NCBI GenBank assembly: GCA_007126855.1
Contig: SLAK01000237.1
Coordinates: forward strand, 1 to 10,485
Source of the DNA: Dehalococcoidia bacterium
GTDB lineage: Bacteria; Chloroflexota; Dehalococcoidia; Tepidiformales; Tepidiformaceae
Reading direction: 5' to 3'
DNA: 10,485 nucleotides
Shown: positions 1-5,828 of the stretch, in pieces
Numbering within the stretch: the stretch's first letter is position 1
How the letters are laid out: every line of letters starts with the position of its first letter
The notes under the pieces: model-generated
Databases searched by the model: none
What the model was told of the DNA's origin: nothing
Seen by the model: the letters and a program-made list of their open reading frames with translations, nothing else
Translations under genes and position numbers: made by a program

Positions 1-105
1 GTCATCCGGCGGATCGACTACGAGATCAACAGCCTGAGCATTAGCGACGAATACGACGGCCTGGCCAGCGAACGCTGGAGCCTTGTGGAAGCGGCGGCCC
101 AATGA
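1..105 (+). CDS. C-terminal fragment of an unidentified protein
   Basis: Frame 1 is open from the window edge to a TGA at 103-105 and gives the last 34 residues of a protein ending in SLVEAAAQ. The fragment is too short to assign to a family. It is taken as real because its stop overlaps the start of the next gene in the classic ATGA arrangement (ATG 102-104, TGA 103-105), which implies translational coupling. It is therefore probably a member of the same fatty-acid or polyketide-like operon. The start and most of the gene lie outside the window. Confidence 0.6.
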   Translation, partial: VIRRIDYEINSLSISDEYDGLASERWSLVEAAAQ

Positions 106-1352
106 ACAGGCGCGTCGTTGTTACCGGAGTCGGCGCCGTAACTGCCGCGGGAAACACTGCCCCCGAGACGTGGGACGCCATGGTCGACGGCAGAAGCGGC
201 ATTGGCCCCATCACGCACTTTGATCCCGAGCCCTACCCGGTCCGCATTCAGGCCGAAGTCAAAGACTTCGAGCTCGGTGAACGGGTTGATGCCAAGCAGC
301 AGCGGCACATGTCCCGGGCCACACAGTTCGGCATGGCAGCCGCACTGGAAGCGCTCCAGGACAGCGGCCTCGAGATAACGGACGAGAACGGCGACGACAT
401 CGGCGTCATCTTCAGTTCCGGCGGCGGCGGCACCGAGATGGTGCTGGAACACCAGCGCATCCTGGAGACCAAGGGGCCACGCCGGATCACCCCCTTCCTC
501 GTCGCTAATTACATCGCCGACGCTACGAGCGGGCACATCGCCATCGCCACGGGCGCCCGCGGGCCCAACATGGCCGCAGTGAGCGCCTGCGCCACCGGCG
601 GCGGAACCATCGGCGAAGCTTTCGAGACAATCCGGCGCGGCGACGCGACCGCCATCGTTACCGGGAGCTGCGACGCTGTCTTGCTGCCGATCTTCCACGC
701 CACCTGGTGCTCGATGCGGGCGCTCGCGAGCGACAACGAAAACCCGGAGAAGGCGCTTAAACCCTTCGACCTGAACCGCGACGGGTTCGTTGCGGGCGAA
801 GGCGCGGCCGGCTTCATCCTGGAGGATCTGGAGCACGCCCGTTCCCGCGGCGCGCAGATCTACTGCGAAGTCATCGGCTACGGCAGCTCAAACGACGCCT
901 ACGACATGATCGCGTTGCACGAGACCGGCCGCGGTCTCAAGCGCGCCATGGCCGCCGCCATCCGCAAGGCGGAAATCGACCCGGGCGAGATCAATTACAT
1001 TAACCCGCACGGCAGCGCGACGCCGCTCAACGACCGCGTCGAGACCCTGGTCTTCAAGGAACTCATGGGTGACGCGGCCTACGACGCCGCCATCAGCTCG
1101 GTCAAGCCCATCACCGGGCACTGCATGGGGGCATCGGGCTCAGTGGAAGCCCTGGCCTGTGTCATGGCCATCCGCGACCAGCGCGTCCCTCCAACCATCA
1201 ACTACACGACGCCCGACCCGGAGTGCGACCTGGACTACGTGCCCAACGAAGCGCAGTCCCGGCCGGTACACATCGCCGCGACCACCTCGGTGGGGCTCGG
1301 CGGCCACAACTCCTGTGTCATCTTCCGCGATATCGAACGTCCAACGGAGTAG
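102..1352 (+). CDS. Beta-ketoacyl-ACP synthase II family (KS1, divergent)
   Basis: This 416-aa thiolase-fold ketosynthase of the FabF/KAS II type would catalyse decarboxylative Claisen condensation of an acyl chain with malonyl-ACP in the cytosol. The full catalytic set is visible: nucleophile Cys163 in VSACATGG, His303 in INPHGSATPLND, Lys335 in SSVKPITGH and His340. This matches the known spacing of E. coli FabF. Length is normal for the family. Two normally conserved segments deviate: the usual AHGT around the first His is PHGS, and the C-terminal FGFGG gating loop is VGLGG (Leu399 at the gate-Phe position). The ATG overlaps the upstream stop, with GGAAG about 10 nt before it. KS2 follows after 3 nt. 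Substrate range is unknown; it may accept unusual acyl chains or partner KS2. The family call is secure, the precise role is not. Confidence 0.9.
   Translation: MNRRVVVTGVGAVTAAGNTAPETWDAMVDGRSGIGPITHFDPEPYPVRIQAEVKDFELGERVDAKQQRHMSRATQFGMAAALEALQDSGLEITDENGDDIGVIFSSGGGGTEMVLEHQRILETKGPRRITPFLVANYIADATSGHIAIATGARGPNMAAVSACATGGGTIGEAFETIRRGDATAIVTGSCDAVLLPIFHATWCSMRALASDNENPEKALKPFDLNRDGFVAGEGAAGFILEDLEHARSRGAQIYCEVIGYGSSNDAYDMIALHETGRGLKRAMAAAIRKAEIDPGEINYINPHGSATPLNDRVETLVFKELMGDAAYDAAISSVKPITGHCMGASGSVEALACVMAIRDQRVPPTINYTTPDPECDLDYVPNEAQSRPVHIAATTSVGLGGHNSCVIFRDIERPTE
1344..1349 (+). promoter_or_regulatory. Shine-Dalgarno site fixing the TTG start of KS2
   Basis: ACGGAG lies within the last codons of KS1, with its GGAG core at 1346-1349 and a 6-nt gap to the TTG at 1356. 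It supports the TTG as the real start, since the FabF-like N-terminus (TRAVITGVGAITSIG) begins immediately afterwards. KS1 and KS2 are therefore translated in close succession. Confidence 0.65.
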
Positions 1353-1355
1353 CCC

Positions 1356-2594
1356 TTGACTCGAGCAGTAATCACCGGGGTGGGGGCCATCACCTCCATC
1401 GGCCTGAGCGCCCACGACTTCTGGAAGAACCTGGTGGCCGGCGAGTCCGGCATCACCACCATCACGCGTTTCGACACATCCGACCTGCCGGTCAAGATCG
1501 CCTCCGAAGTCCACGACTTCAAGCCTGGCGACTACATGGAGACCAAGGCCGCCCGGCGCATGTCGCGTTTCGCCCAACTCGTCGTCGCTGCTGCCGTGCA
1601 AGCGGCGGAAGATGCCGGCCTGAAGCTGGACGACGCTGAGCGGCGCCGCACGGCTTCAGCGATCGCGACCGGCTCCGGTGGCGCCATCGACACCATAGAA
1701 GAAACGCAAACCATGCTGGAGCGCGGCCCCGGGCGTGTCAGCCCCTTCTATGTGCCGATGATGGCGCCGAACATGGGCGCGTGCCAGGTTTCGATGTACC
1801 TGGGCCTGCGCGGCCCGGCGCTCGCCAGCGTCGCGGCCTGCGCCAGCGGGCTCTACTCCTTCTTCGAAGCGAAACACCTGATCGAGCGCGGCCTGGCCGA
1901 CATCGTGGTTGCCGGCGGGACCGAGGCAGCGCTGCATCCGCTGCCCATCGCGGCGCTGGCGAACATGCGCGCGCTCAGCCGCCGCAACGACGACCCCACG
2001 GCCGCCAGCCGCCCCTTTGACGCCGACCGCGACGGTTTTGTGTTTGGGGAAGGCGCCGCGGTGATGATCGTCGAATCCGAGGAGCGGGCGAAGGCACGCG
2101 GCGCGCGGGTCTACGCCGAGCTCGCCGGCGCAGGCCTGAGCTGCGACGCCTACCACATCACCGCGCCGCTTGAAGACGGCAGCGGCGCCGCACAGGCCAT
2201 GGAAGAAGCGCTCCGCGACGCAAACATGAAGCCGGAAGAGCTGGACTACATCGCGGCGCACGGCACAGGGACTCCGCTGAACGACGTCTCGGAAACGCGG
2301 GCGATCAAAGAAGCCTTCGGCAACCACGCGGCGAAGCTGGCGGTCAGCTCACCCAAGTCGATGGTGGGGCACCTGCTCGGCGCCGCCGGCGCGGTCGGTT
2401 CGCTTGCCGCAGTGCTGGCCGTCCATAACGACGTCGCACCGCCAACGATTAACCTGGAGACGCCGGACCCGGAGTGCGACCTGGATTACGTGCCGCTCAA
2501 GGCCCGCCAGATGACAATCCGCGCTGCGGCGGCTAACGGCTTCGGGTTTGGCGGCCAGAATGGCTCGGTGATCTTCCGCAAATACGCCGGGTAG
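1356..2594 (+). CDS. fabF: Beta-ketoacyl-ACP synthase II (KS2)
   Basis: This 412-aa KAS II-type ketosynthase elongates acyl-ACP with malonyl-ACP. The sequence is canonical: Cys162 in VAACASGL, His302 in AAHGTGTPLND, Lys334 and His339 in SSPKSMVGHLLGAAGA, and the gating loop NGFGFGGQN with Phe396 and Phe398. The N-terminal VITGVGAITSIG strand-loop is also typical. It starts with TTG 3 nt after the KS1 stop, with a ribosome site inside KS1. The two ketosynthases are tandem paralogues; both carry PDPECDLDYVP near the C-terminus, and the DNA there is nearly identical (around 1210-1243 and 2463-2496). Because KS2 looks like a standard FabF, it is the better candidate for the housekeeping condensing enzyme, with KS1 more specialised. 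A secondary-metabolite or polyunsaturated-lipid role cannot be excluded. Confidence 0.93.
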   Translation: MTRAVITGVGAITSIGLSAHDFWKNLVAGESGITTITRFDTSDLPVKIASEVHDFKPGDYMETKAARRMSRFAQLVVAAAVQAAEDAGLKLDDAERRRTASAIATGSGGAIDTIEETQTMLERGPGRVSPFYVPMMAPNMGACQVSMYLGLRGPALASVAACASGLYSFFEAKHLIERGLADIVVAGGTEAALHPLPIAALANMRALSRRNDDPTAASRPFDADRDGFVFGEGAAVMIVESEERAKARGARVYAELAGAGLSCDAYHITAPLEDGSGAAQAMEEALRDANMKPEELDYIAAHGTGTPLNDVSETRAIKEAFGNHAAKLAVSSPKSMVGHLLGAAGAVGSLAAVLAVHNDVAPPTINLETPDPECDLDYVPLKARQMTIRAAAANGFGFGGQNGSVIFRKYAG

Positions 2595-2598
2595 GTTA

Positions 2599-2642
2599 GC
2601 ATCCCGAGCGGTTTCACTGACGCTGGTGTGTGACAGGGATGC
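2599..2642 (+). promoter_or_regulatory. Inverted repeat in the leader between KS2 and ACP
   Basis: GCATCCC at 2599-2605 pairs perfectly with GGGATGC at 2636-2642. Inside it, TCAC (2614-2617) can pair with GTGA (2630-2633). The folded leader would lie in the 78-nt gap between the KS2 stop and the ACP start, ending about 16 nt before the ACP Shine-Dalgarno. There is no T-run, so it is not a typical intrinsic terminator. It could be an mRNA processing or stability element that lets ACP be made in excess of the ketosynthases, or chance. The role is inference. Confidence 0.35.
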
Positions 2643-2658
2643 GCACACGAAGCAACCC

Positions 2659-2666
2659 GGAGGGAG
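2659..2666 (+). promoter_or_regulatory. Strong Shine-Dalgarno for the ACP gene
   Basis: GGAGGGAG lies 6-13 nt before the ATG at 2673 and is stronger than the sites before either ketosynthase. This fits the high ACP abundance usually needed in fatty-acid synthesis and fixes the start of the ACP. Confidence 0.7.
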
Positions 2667-2672
2667 AGAACC

Positions 2673-2924
2673 ATGGCAACGTTATTCGAACGGGTCCGCG
2701 ACGTCGTAGTCGCTCAGCTCAAAGTCCCGGCCGAGGAAGTGAAACCGGAAGCCGACCTGATCGATGACCTGCGCGCGGATTCCCTGGATATCGTCGACCT
2801 GACCATCGCCATCGAAGAAGCCTTCGCCGACGAAGCCGACTTCGAAATCAGTGACGAAGACGCCGAAAAGATCCGCACCATCCAGGACATCCTCGACTTC
2901 CTCGAGGCCCAGGGGATCAGCTAG
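2673..2924 (+). CDS. acpP: Acyl carrier protein
   Basis: This 83-aa acidic four-helix carrier protein tethers growing acyl chains on a 4'-phosphopantetheine arm. The attachment Ser37 lies in the DSL motif (RADSLDIVDL), at the start of helix II. Helix I (FERVRDVVVAQL), the acidic recognition helix (DIVDLTIAIEEAF) and the C-terminal helix (IRTIQDILDFLEAQ) are all apparent. Length and composition are typical of type II fatty-acid synthase ACPs. It follows the two ketosynthases and has its own strong ribosome site, so it is the probable substrate carrier for both. No phosphopantetheinyl transferase is in the window. The TAG stop (2922-2924) overlaps the stop codon of the convergent cysteine desulfurase gene. 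Confidence 0.93.
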   Translation: MATLFERVRDVVVAQLKVPAEEVKPEADLIDDLRADSLDIVDLTIAIEEAFADEADFEISDEDAEKIRTIQDILDFLEAQGIS

Positions 2925-4087
2925 CCGGCCAGCGCCCGCAGCTTCGCCACGATGCCGGGCAGCGTGTCGAGCACGTAGTCGATCTGCTCGTCCGTGTTGT
3001 CCTTCCCCACGGTCAGCCGGAGCGCTGCGTGCGCCAGGCCGCCATCGATGCCCATCGCCGTGAGCACATGCGACGGATCAACGGAGCCCGTCGTGCAGGC
3101 GCTGCCCGAGCTTGCGGCGATCTCCGCCATATCCATCGCCAGCAGCACGCTTTCGCCCTCCACGTTCCGGAAGGCGCAGCTCATGTTGTTCGGCAGGCGC
3201 CGCTCCGGATCCGCCGGACCGGTCACCACCGTATCGGGGATGCGCTCGGGCAGCTCGTAGAGCAGCCGGTCGCGCAGCCGGCGTGCGTGCGCATTGCGCT
3301 CCTCTCGTTCCTCCCAGGCGAGCTTCATCGCCTCCGCCAGCCCGGCGATGCCTGCCAGGTTCTCAGTGCCGGCGCGCCGCTCGCGTTCCTGGCTTCCGCC
3401 AAGGATCATCGGCGTCCAGGGGGTTCGCCGCCGGATGTACAGCAGCCCGGAGCCTTTCGGCCCGTACATCTTGTGCGCCGCTATGCTCAGCATGTCCACG
3501 CCGGTCGTCTCCGGCGAAATGTCGAGCACGCCGGCTGCCTGCACGGCATCGGAGTGGAAAACCACCTTCGGGTTCTTTTCTTTCGCAATGCGTACAGCCT
3601 CGGCAACCGGCTGGATGGTGCCCACTTCGTTGTTGGCGGTCATCACGCTGACAACGCTCGTCTCCGGCCCCACGGCCGCTTCCAGCGCTGCCAGGTCGAC
3701 CACGCCCTCGCCATCGACCGGCAAATAGGTCGTCGTGAAGCCCTCGCGCTCCAGTTGCTCCACAACGTGCAGCACCGCATGGTGCTCCACCTGCGTCGTC
3801 ACGATGTGCGTGCCGCGGCCTCGCTCCCGCTGCGCGAAGGCCGCGCCGCGGATGGCCGCGTTGTCCGACTCAGTTCCGCCGCTGGTGAACACGATTTCCC
3901 TGGGCGCCACGCCGAGCAGCTTCGCGCACAGCGAGCGCGCCTCATCGAGCACGCGGTGGGCGTCCTGCCCTTCCAGGTAAATGCTCGACGGATTGCCCCA
4001 GTGATCGCGATAGACCTCTACCATCGCGTCGATAACGCGTGCGTCGGTCGGCGTGGTCGCCGCGTGGTCAAGGTAGACTCGATCCAT
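2921..4087 (-). CDS. iscS: Cysteine desulfurase, IscS/NifS type
   Basis: This 388-aa PLP enzyme of aminotransferase class V takes sulfur from L-cysteine as a persulfide and supplies it for Fe-S cluster assembly, and often for tRNA thiolation. Visible residues are the N-terminal VYLDHAATTP motif, TSGGTESDN (68-76), His102 in QVEHHA, Asn153 in ANNEVG, Asp180 in HSDAVQ, PLP-lysine Lys206 in AAHKMYGPKG, and the mobile-loop cysteine Cys331 in SSGSACTTG. The short loop and overall length place it in group I (IscS/NifS) rather than SufS. I start it at the ATG at 4087 because homologues begin at this motif; the open frame further upstream carries no family sequence and runs antisense through the A-type carrier gene. 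A weak GGAA lies 6 nt before the ATG. It is divergent from the A-type carrier, forming a small Fe-S module without a visible scaffold gene. No intrinsic terminator separates it from the convergent ACP gene. Confidence 0.93.
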   Translation of the reverse strand: MDRVYLDHAATTPTDARVIDAMVEVYRDHWGNPSSIYLEGQDAHRVLDEARSLCAKLLGVAPREIVFTSGGTESDNAAIRGAAFAQRERGRGTHIVTTQVEHHAVLHVVEQLEREGFTTTYLPVDGEGVVDLAALEAAVGPETSVVSVMTANNEVGTIQPVAEAVRIAKEKNPKVVFHSDAVQAAGVLDISPETTGVDMLSIAAHKMYGPKGSGLLYIRRRTPWTPMILGGSQERERRAGTENLAGIAGLAEAMKLAWEEREERNAHARRLRDRLLYELPERIPDTVVTGPADPERRLPNNMSCAFRNVEGESVLLAMDMAEIAASSGSACTTGSVDPSHVLTAMGIDGGLAHAALRLTVGKDNTDEQIDYVLDTLPGIVAKLRALAG

Positions 4088-4129
4088 AGTGTTTCCAGCG
4101 TATCGCGTCTCGCCGGAGAATGAGAGCCA

Positions 4130-4159
4130 TAGACGCCCCTTCGGGACGGCCGGTATACT
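4130..4159 (+). promoter_or_regulatory. Candidate sigma-70-like promoter of the A-type Fe-S carrier gene
   Basis: A good -10 element, TATACT, is at 4154-4159, preceded by CGG. A weak -35 match, TAGACG, is at 4130-4135 with an 18-nt spacer. Transcription would start near 4166, giving a leader of roughly 55 nt that includes the palindrome at 4170-4183. The -35 element is poor, so an activator or an extended -10 context may be involved. Prediction by eye only. Confidence 0.45.
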
Positions 4160-4169
4160 CAAACGAGAC

Positions 4170-4183
4170 GCACAAATTTGTGC
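4170..4183. promoter_or_regulatory. Perfect 14-bp palindrome, candidate operator
   Basis: GCACAAATTTGTGC is perfectly self-complementary, with no spacer, and is AT-rich against a GC-rich background. It sits about 10 nt downstream of the candidate -10 element, near the predicted transcription start of the A-type Fe-S carrier gene and within the divergent spacer shared with the cysteine desulfurase gene. A loop-less palindrome fits a dimeric repressor site better than an RNA hairpin. By context an Fe-S-responsive regulator such as an Rrf2-family protein is plausible, but the site does not resemble the E. coli IscR consensus and no regulator gene is in the window. Confidence 0.45.
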
Positions 4184-4205
4184 TGAGCCTGCTCCACGGG
4201 ATCCC

Positions 4206-4212
4206 AAGGAGG
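4206..4212 (+). promoter_or_regulatory. Near-perfect Shine-Dalgarno of the A-type carrier
   Basis: AAGGAGG is complementary to the 16S rRNA 3' end and lies 7 nt before the ATG at 4220. It fixes the start codon and predicts efficient translation. Confidence 0.75.
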
Positions 4213-4219
4213 AACGTAT

Positions 4220-4609
4220 ATGACGACTGACTTTGAAACTATCGAGCAGCAGCTCGTGACGATCACCGACAACGCCGCGACCAAGGCAAAGGCGTTGCTC
4301 GAAGCACGCGAACTTCCCGAAGGCGCGCTCCGCGTCTTCGTTGCCGGTGGCGGCTGCTCCGGTTACCAGTACGGCATGGCGCTGGCCCGCAGCGTGGAGG
4401 ACGACGACATCGTCATCGACCAGGCTGGCATCAAGATCGTCGTCGACCCCGAAAGCGCGCAGTACCTGCAGGGCGCTGAGATTGACTACGTCGACGACAT
4501 CATGAAGAGCGGCTTCAGCATCTATAACCCCAACGCCGTGAAGAGCTGTGCCTGTGGCTCGAGCTTCCAGGCTTCCAGCGGCGAGGGCGAACCGCGCCCC
4601 TGCTGCTAG
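4220..4609 (+). CDS. A-type Fe-S cluster carrier (IscA/ErpA/SufA family)
   Basis: This 129-aa HesB/IscA-fold protein receives and delivers Fe-S clusters to apo-enzymes. The three conserved cluster ligands are present: Cys46 in AGGGCSGYQYG, and Cys110 and Cys112 in the CACGSSF motif. Typical beta-rich segments such as GIKIVVDPESAQYL and IDYVDD lie between them. The protein is slightly longer than E. coli ErpA because of an N-terminal extension of about 12 residues and a tail ending in PRPCC, two extra cysteines not part of the usual ligand set. It is divergent from the cysteine desulfurase gene and ends at a strong terminator, so it is probably monocistronic. Assignment to IscA, ErpA or SufA is not possible by eye, so no symbol is given. 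Confidence 0.9.
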   Translation: MTTDFETIEQQLVTITDNAATKAKALLEARELPEGALRVFVAGGGCSGYQYGMALARSVEDDDIVIDQAGIKIVVDPESAQYLQGAEIDYVDDIMKSGFSIYNPNAVKSCACGSSFQASSGEGEPRPCC

Positions 4610-4635
4610 ATCCGCACCCATCCGTGGAAAGTATT

Positions 4636-4670
4636 CAGCGGTGGCCTTTTGGCCACCGCTGTTCTTTTGT
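4636..4670 (+). terminator. Strong intrinsic terminator after the A-type carrier gene
   Basis: An 11-bp perfect stem is formed by CAGCGGTGGCC (4636-4646) and GGCCACCGCTG (4651-4661) around a TTTT loop. It is followed by the T-rich tract TTCTTTTGT (4662-4670). It lies 27 nt past the A-type carrier stop codon and serves the + strand. On the - strand the downstream flank lacks a T-run, so termination of the convergent 217-aa gene (ending at 4700) by the same hairpin would be weaker. Confidence 0.9.
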
Positions 4671-4699
4671 CCCGTTTCGGTGCGGGTACGCGACTGGAA

Positions 4700-5353
4700 C
4701 TACAGCAGGTTCCGCAAGAGCTGCACGTGGCTGGTGAGGAACACCATCGATTCGCGTGAGGCCGCGCGGAGCCGCGCGAATTCGGCGTCGCGCACAGCCA
4801 TCTCGTCAAATTTTTCCAGTTCGGCCAGGCTATCGAACTCAGCGATGATGCTCACGCCGTTGGTGGTGCCCGTGACAGCGGACCAGACGCTGGTCGTGGC
4901 GTCGATGCCACGGTCGGCCTGGTATTCAAGCGCCTGCGATACCGACATCACGAATTCGCGATGCTTCCCTGGCTGCACATCGCCCGAGAGCGTGCGCATG
5001 AAGTGACGCGGGGCCGTCGCATCCTCGCTGGAGATGAGCCCATCAGAGTGGTACGCCATGCGGTGAATCGACACCTCGGAGGCGTCGTAGACCATCTGGG
5101 AGCGCACCGCCCGGCGAATCTGTGCGAAGGTCGCGTCCTGGCTGGTCAGGTCCAGGAATTTGTCCAGCTCTTCGAGCGTGCTGAAATCGCTGGCGATGAG
5201 CACGCCGTTGGTCTGGCCCGAGACGGCGCCCCAGACCGTTGTGCGGGCGCGGATGCCGCGCTCTTCCTGGTGCCGCACCGATTCTTGCATGGCTGCAAGG
5301 AAATCTCGCGTTTTGCCACGCTCGACAATGCCGGTGACGGATCGACGGTACAT
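4700..5353 (-). CDS. Hypothetical protein with two tandem alpha/beta-barrel-like repeats
   Basis: The 217-aa protein consists of two homologous halves, about residues 2-101 and 117-214, offset by 116 residues. The best match is TTVWGAVSGQTNG (38-50) against TSVWSAVTGTTNG (154-166), followed by DFSTLEELDKF against EFDSLAELEKF. The pattern of each half (strand, amphipathic helix, strand-turn-strand, helix, strand) resembles NIPSNAP/ABM-like dimeric alpha/beta-barrel proteins. I infer that the duplication makes a pseudo-dimer in one chain. There is no signal peptide or membrane segment, so it is probably cytosolic, and no catalytic residues are evident. I chose the ATG at 5353 because AGGGAG lies about 7 nt before it; the frame stays open upstream, but that part is low-complexity and overlaps the divergent promoter. 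Function is unknown; ligand or haem binding is possible. Confidence 0.8.
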   Translation of the reverse strand: MYRRSVTGIVERGKTRDFLAAMQESVRHQEERGIRARTTVWGAVSGQTNGVLIASDFSTLEELDKFLDLTSQDATFAQIRRAVRSQMVYDASEVSIHRMAYHSDGLISSEDATAPRHFMRTLSGDVQPGKHREFVMSVSQALEYQADRGIDATTSVWSAVTGTTNGVSIIAEFDSLAELEKFDEMAVRDAEFARLRAASRESMVFLTSHVQLLRNLL

Positions 5354-5425
5354 GCACACTCCCTGGCCCCGGGTTAGCGATTGGCCGCGCCCCAGTCTAT
5401 CAGAGCGCAAGCCCGGGGGCGGCAT

Positions 5426-5434
5426 CGGTATACT
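5426..5434 (+). promoter_or_regulatory. -10 element of an apparently leaderless gene
   Basis: TATACT at 5429-5434, preceded by CGG, lies exactly 7 nt before the ATG at 5442. Transcription would thus start at or next to the A of the start codon. The 7 nt between them (GCGCCCC) contain no Shine-Dalgarno. The nine bases CGGTATACT are identical to those before the A-type carrier gene (4151-4159). No convincing -35 element is visible. Confidence 0.5.
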
Positions 5435-5441
5435 GCGCCCC

Positions 5442-5759
5442 ATGTCGCTCTACGTTGCATATTTTCGATTCAAACCCGGCGCCAATCCCATGCAGGGCCT
5501 CGAAGCCTTCGAACGCCGCAAGACCTTCCAGCATCCGCCGCAGGCCAGTGTCCTCGGCGAATACTGGGTGAGCGCCCCGCCCGACCAGCCGCAGGTGGTC
5601 CTGGTGTGGGAAGCGGACGACGAAGGCCCAGGCGACTATTACGAAGCCGCCTGGGGCGACATCTTCGATATCACGGTCAGCCTGGCGACGCCGCCCACCA
5701 CCGAGATGCCAGACGCGCTGCCAGAAGACGTCGTGCGGCGCATGCAGGGGGACAATTGA
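5442..5759 (+). CDS. DUF3303-like small protein
   Basis: This 105-aa protein starts YVAYFRFKPGANPMQGLEAF, a first strand and helix, then has VLGEYWV, VVLVWEADD and AWGDIFDITVSLATPP. The layout, with a VLGEW-like segment, an EADD segment and a W-D/F-F-V-TP end, resembles DUF3303 and related dimeric alpha/beta-barrel proteins, whose function is unknown. It has no signal peptide, cysteines or membrane segment. The ATG at 5442 is chosen because a -10 box lies 7 nt upstream and the recognisable fold begins there; the frame is open further upstream but would overlap the divergent gene. It shares its promoter region with the duplicated barrel protein on the other strand, which may indicate a related function. 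The family assignment was made by eye. Confidence 0.75.
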   Translation: MSLYVAYFRFKPGANPMQGLEAFERRKTFQHPPQASVLGEYWVSAPPDQPQVVLVWEADDEGPGDYYEAAWGDIFDITVSLATPPTTEMPDALPEDVVRRMQGDN

Positions 5760-5776
5760 GCGATGTGAGACTCGCC

Positions 5777-5798
5777 GGCGCACCACGGCGGGTGCGCC
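5777..5798. other. Hairpin between convergent genes
   Basis: GGCGCACC (5777-5784) and GGTGCGCC (5791-5798) form a perfect 8-bp stem with a 6-nt loop. It sits in the 62-nt gap between the DUF3303-like gene and the convergent crotonase gene. Neither strand has a T-run after it. It may be a weak, shared or factor-assisted terminator, or an mRNA 3'-end stabiliser. Confidence 0.45.
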
Positions 5799-5814
5799 AG
5801 CGCCATTCACGAAA

Positions 5815-5828
5815 CTAGCGGCTAGCGG
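5815..5828. repeat. Tandem 7-bp repeat at the crotonase stop codon
   Basis: CTAGCGG occurs twice in direct succession (5815-5821 and 5822-5828). The second copy holds the crotonase stop codon (TAG on the - strand). It looks like a small slippage duplication at the 3' end of the gene, which leaves a second in-frame-like CTA 7 nt further on. No function is inferred. Confidence 0.6.

Noticed and set aside
102..2924. Minimal type II polyketide synthase with a chain-length factor
   Set aside because: Both ketosynthases keep the active-site Cys, whereas a chain-length factor lacks it; no cyclase, aromatase or ketoreductase is in the window.
3029..4123. 364-codon open frame on the + strand opposite the cysteine desulfurase
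   Set aside because: The desulfurase on the - strand has all catalytic motifs; the opposite frame gives low-complexity sequence and has no ribosome site.
4088..4621. N-terminal extension of the cysteine desulfurase through the divergent spacer and the A-type carrier gene
   Set aside because: The extension is antisense to a clear gene, has no family similarity, and the conserved N-terminal motif starts right after the ATG at 4087.
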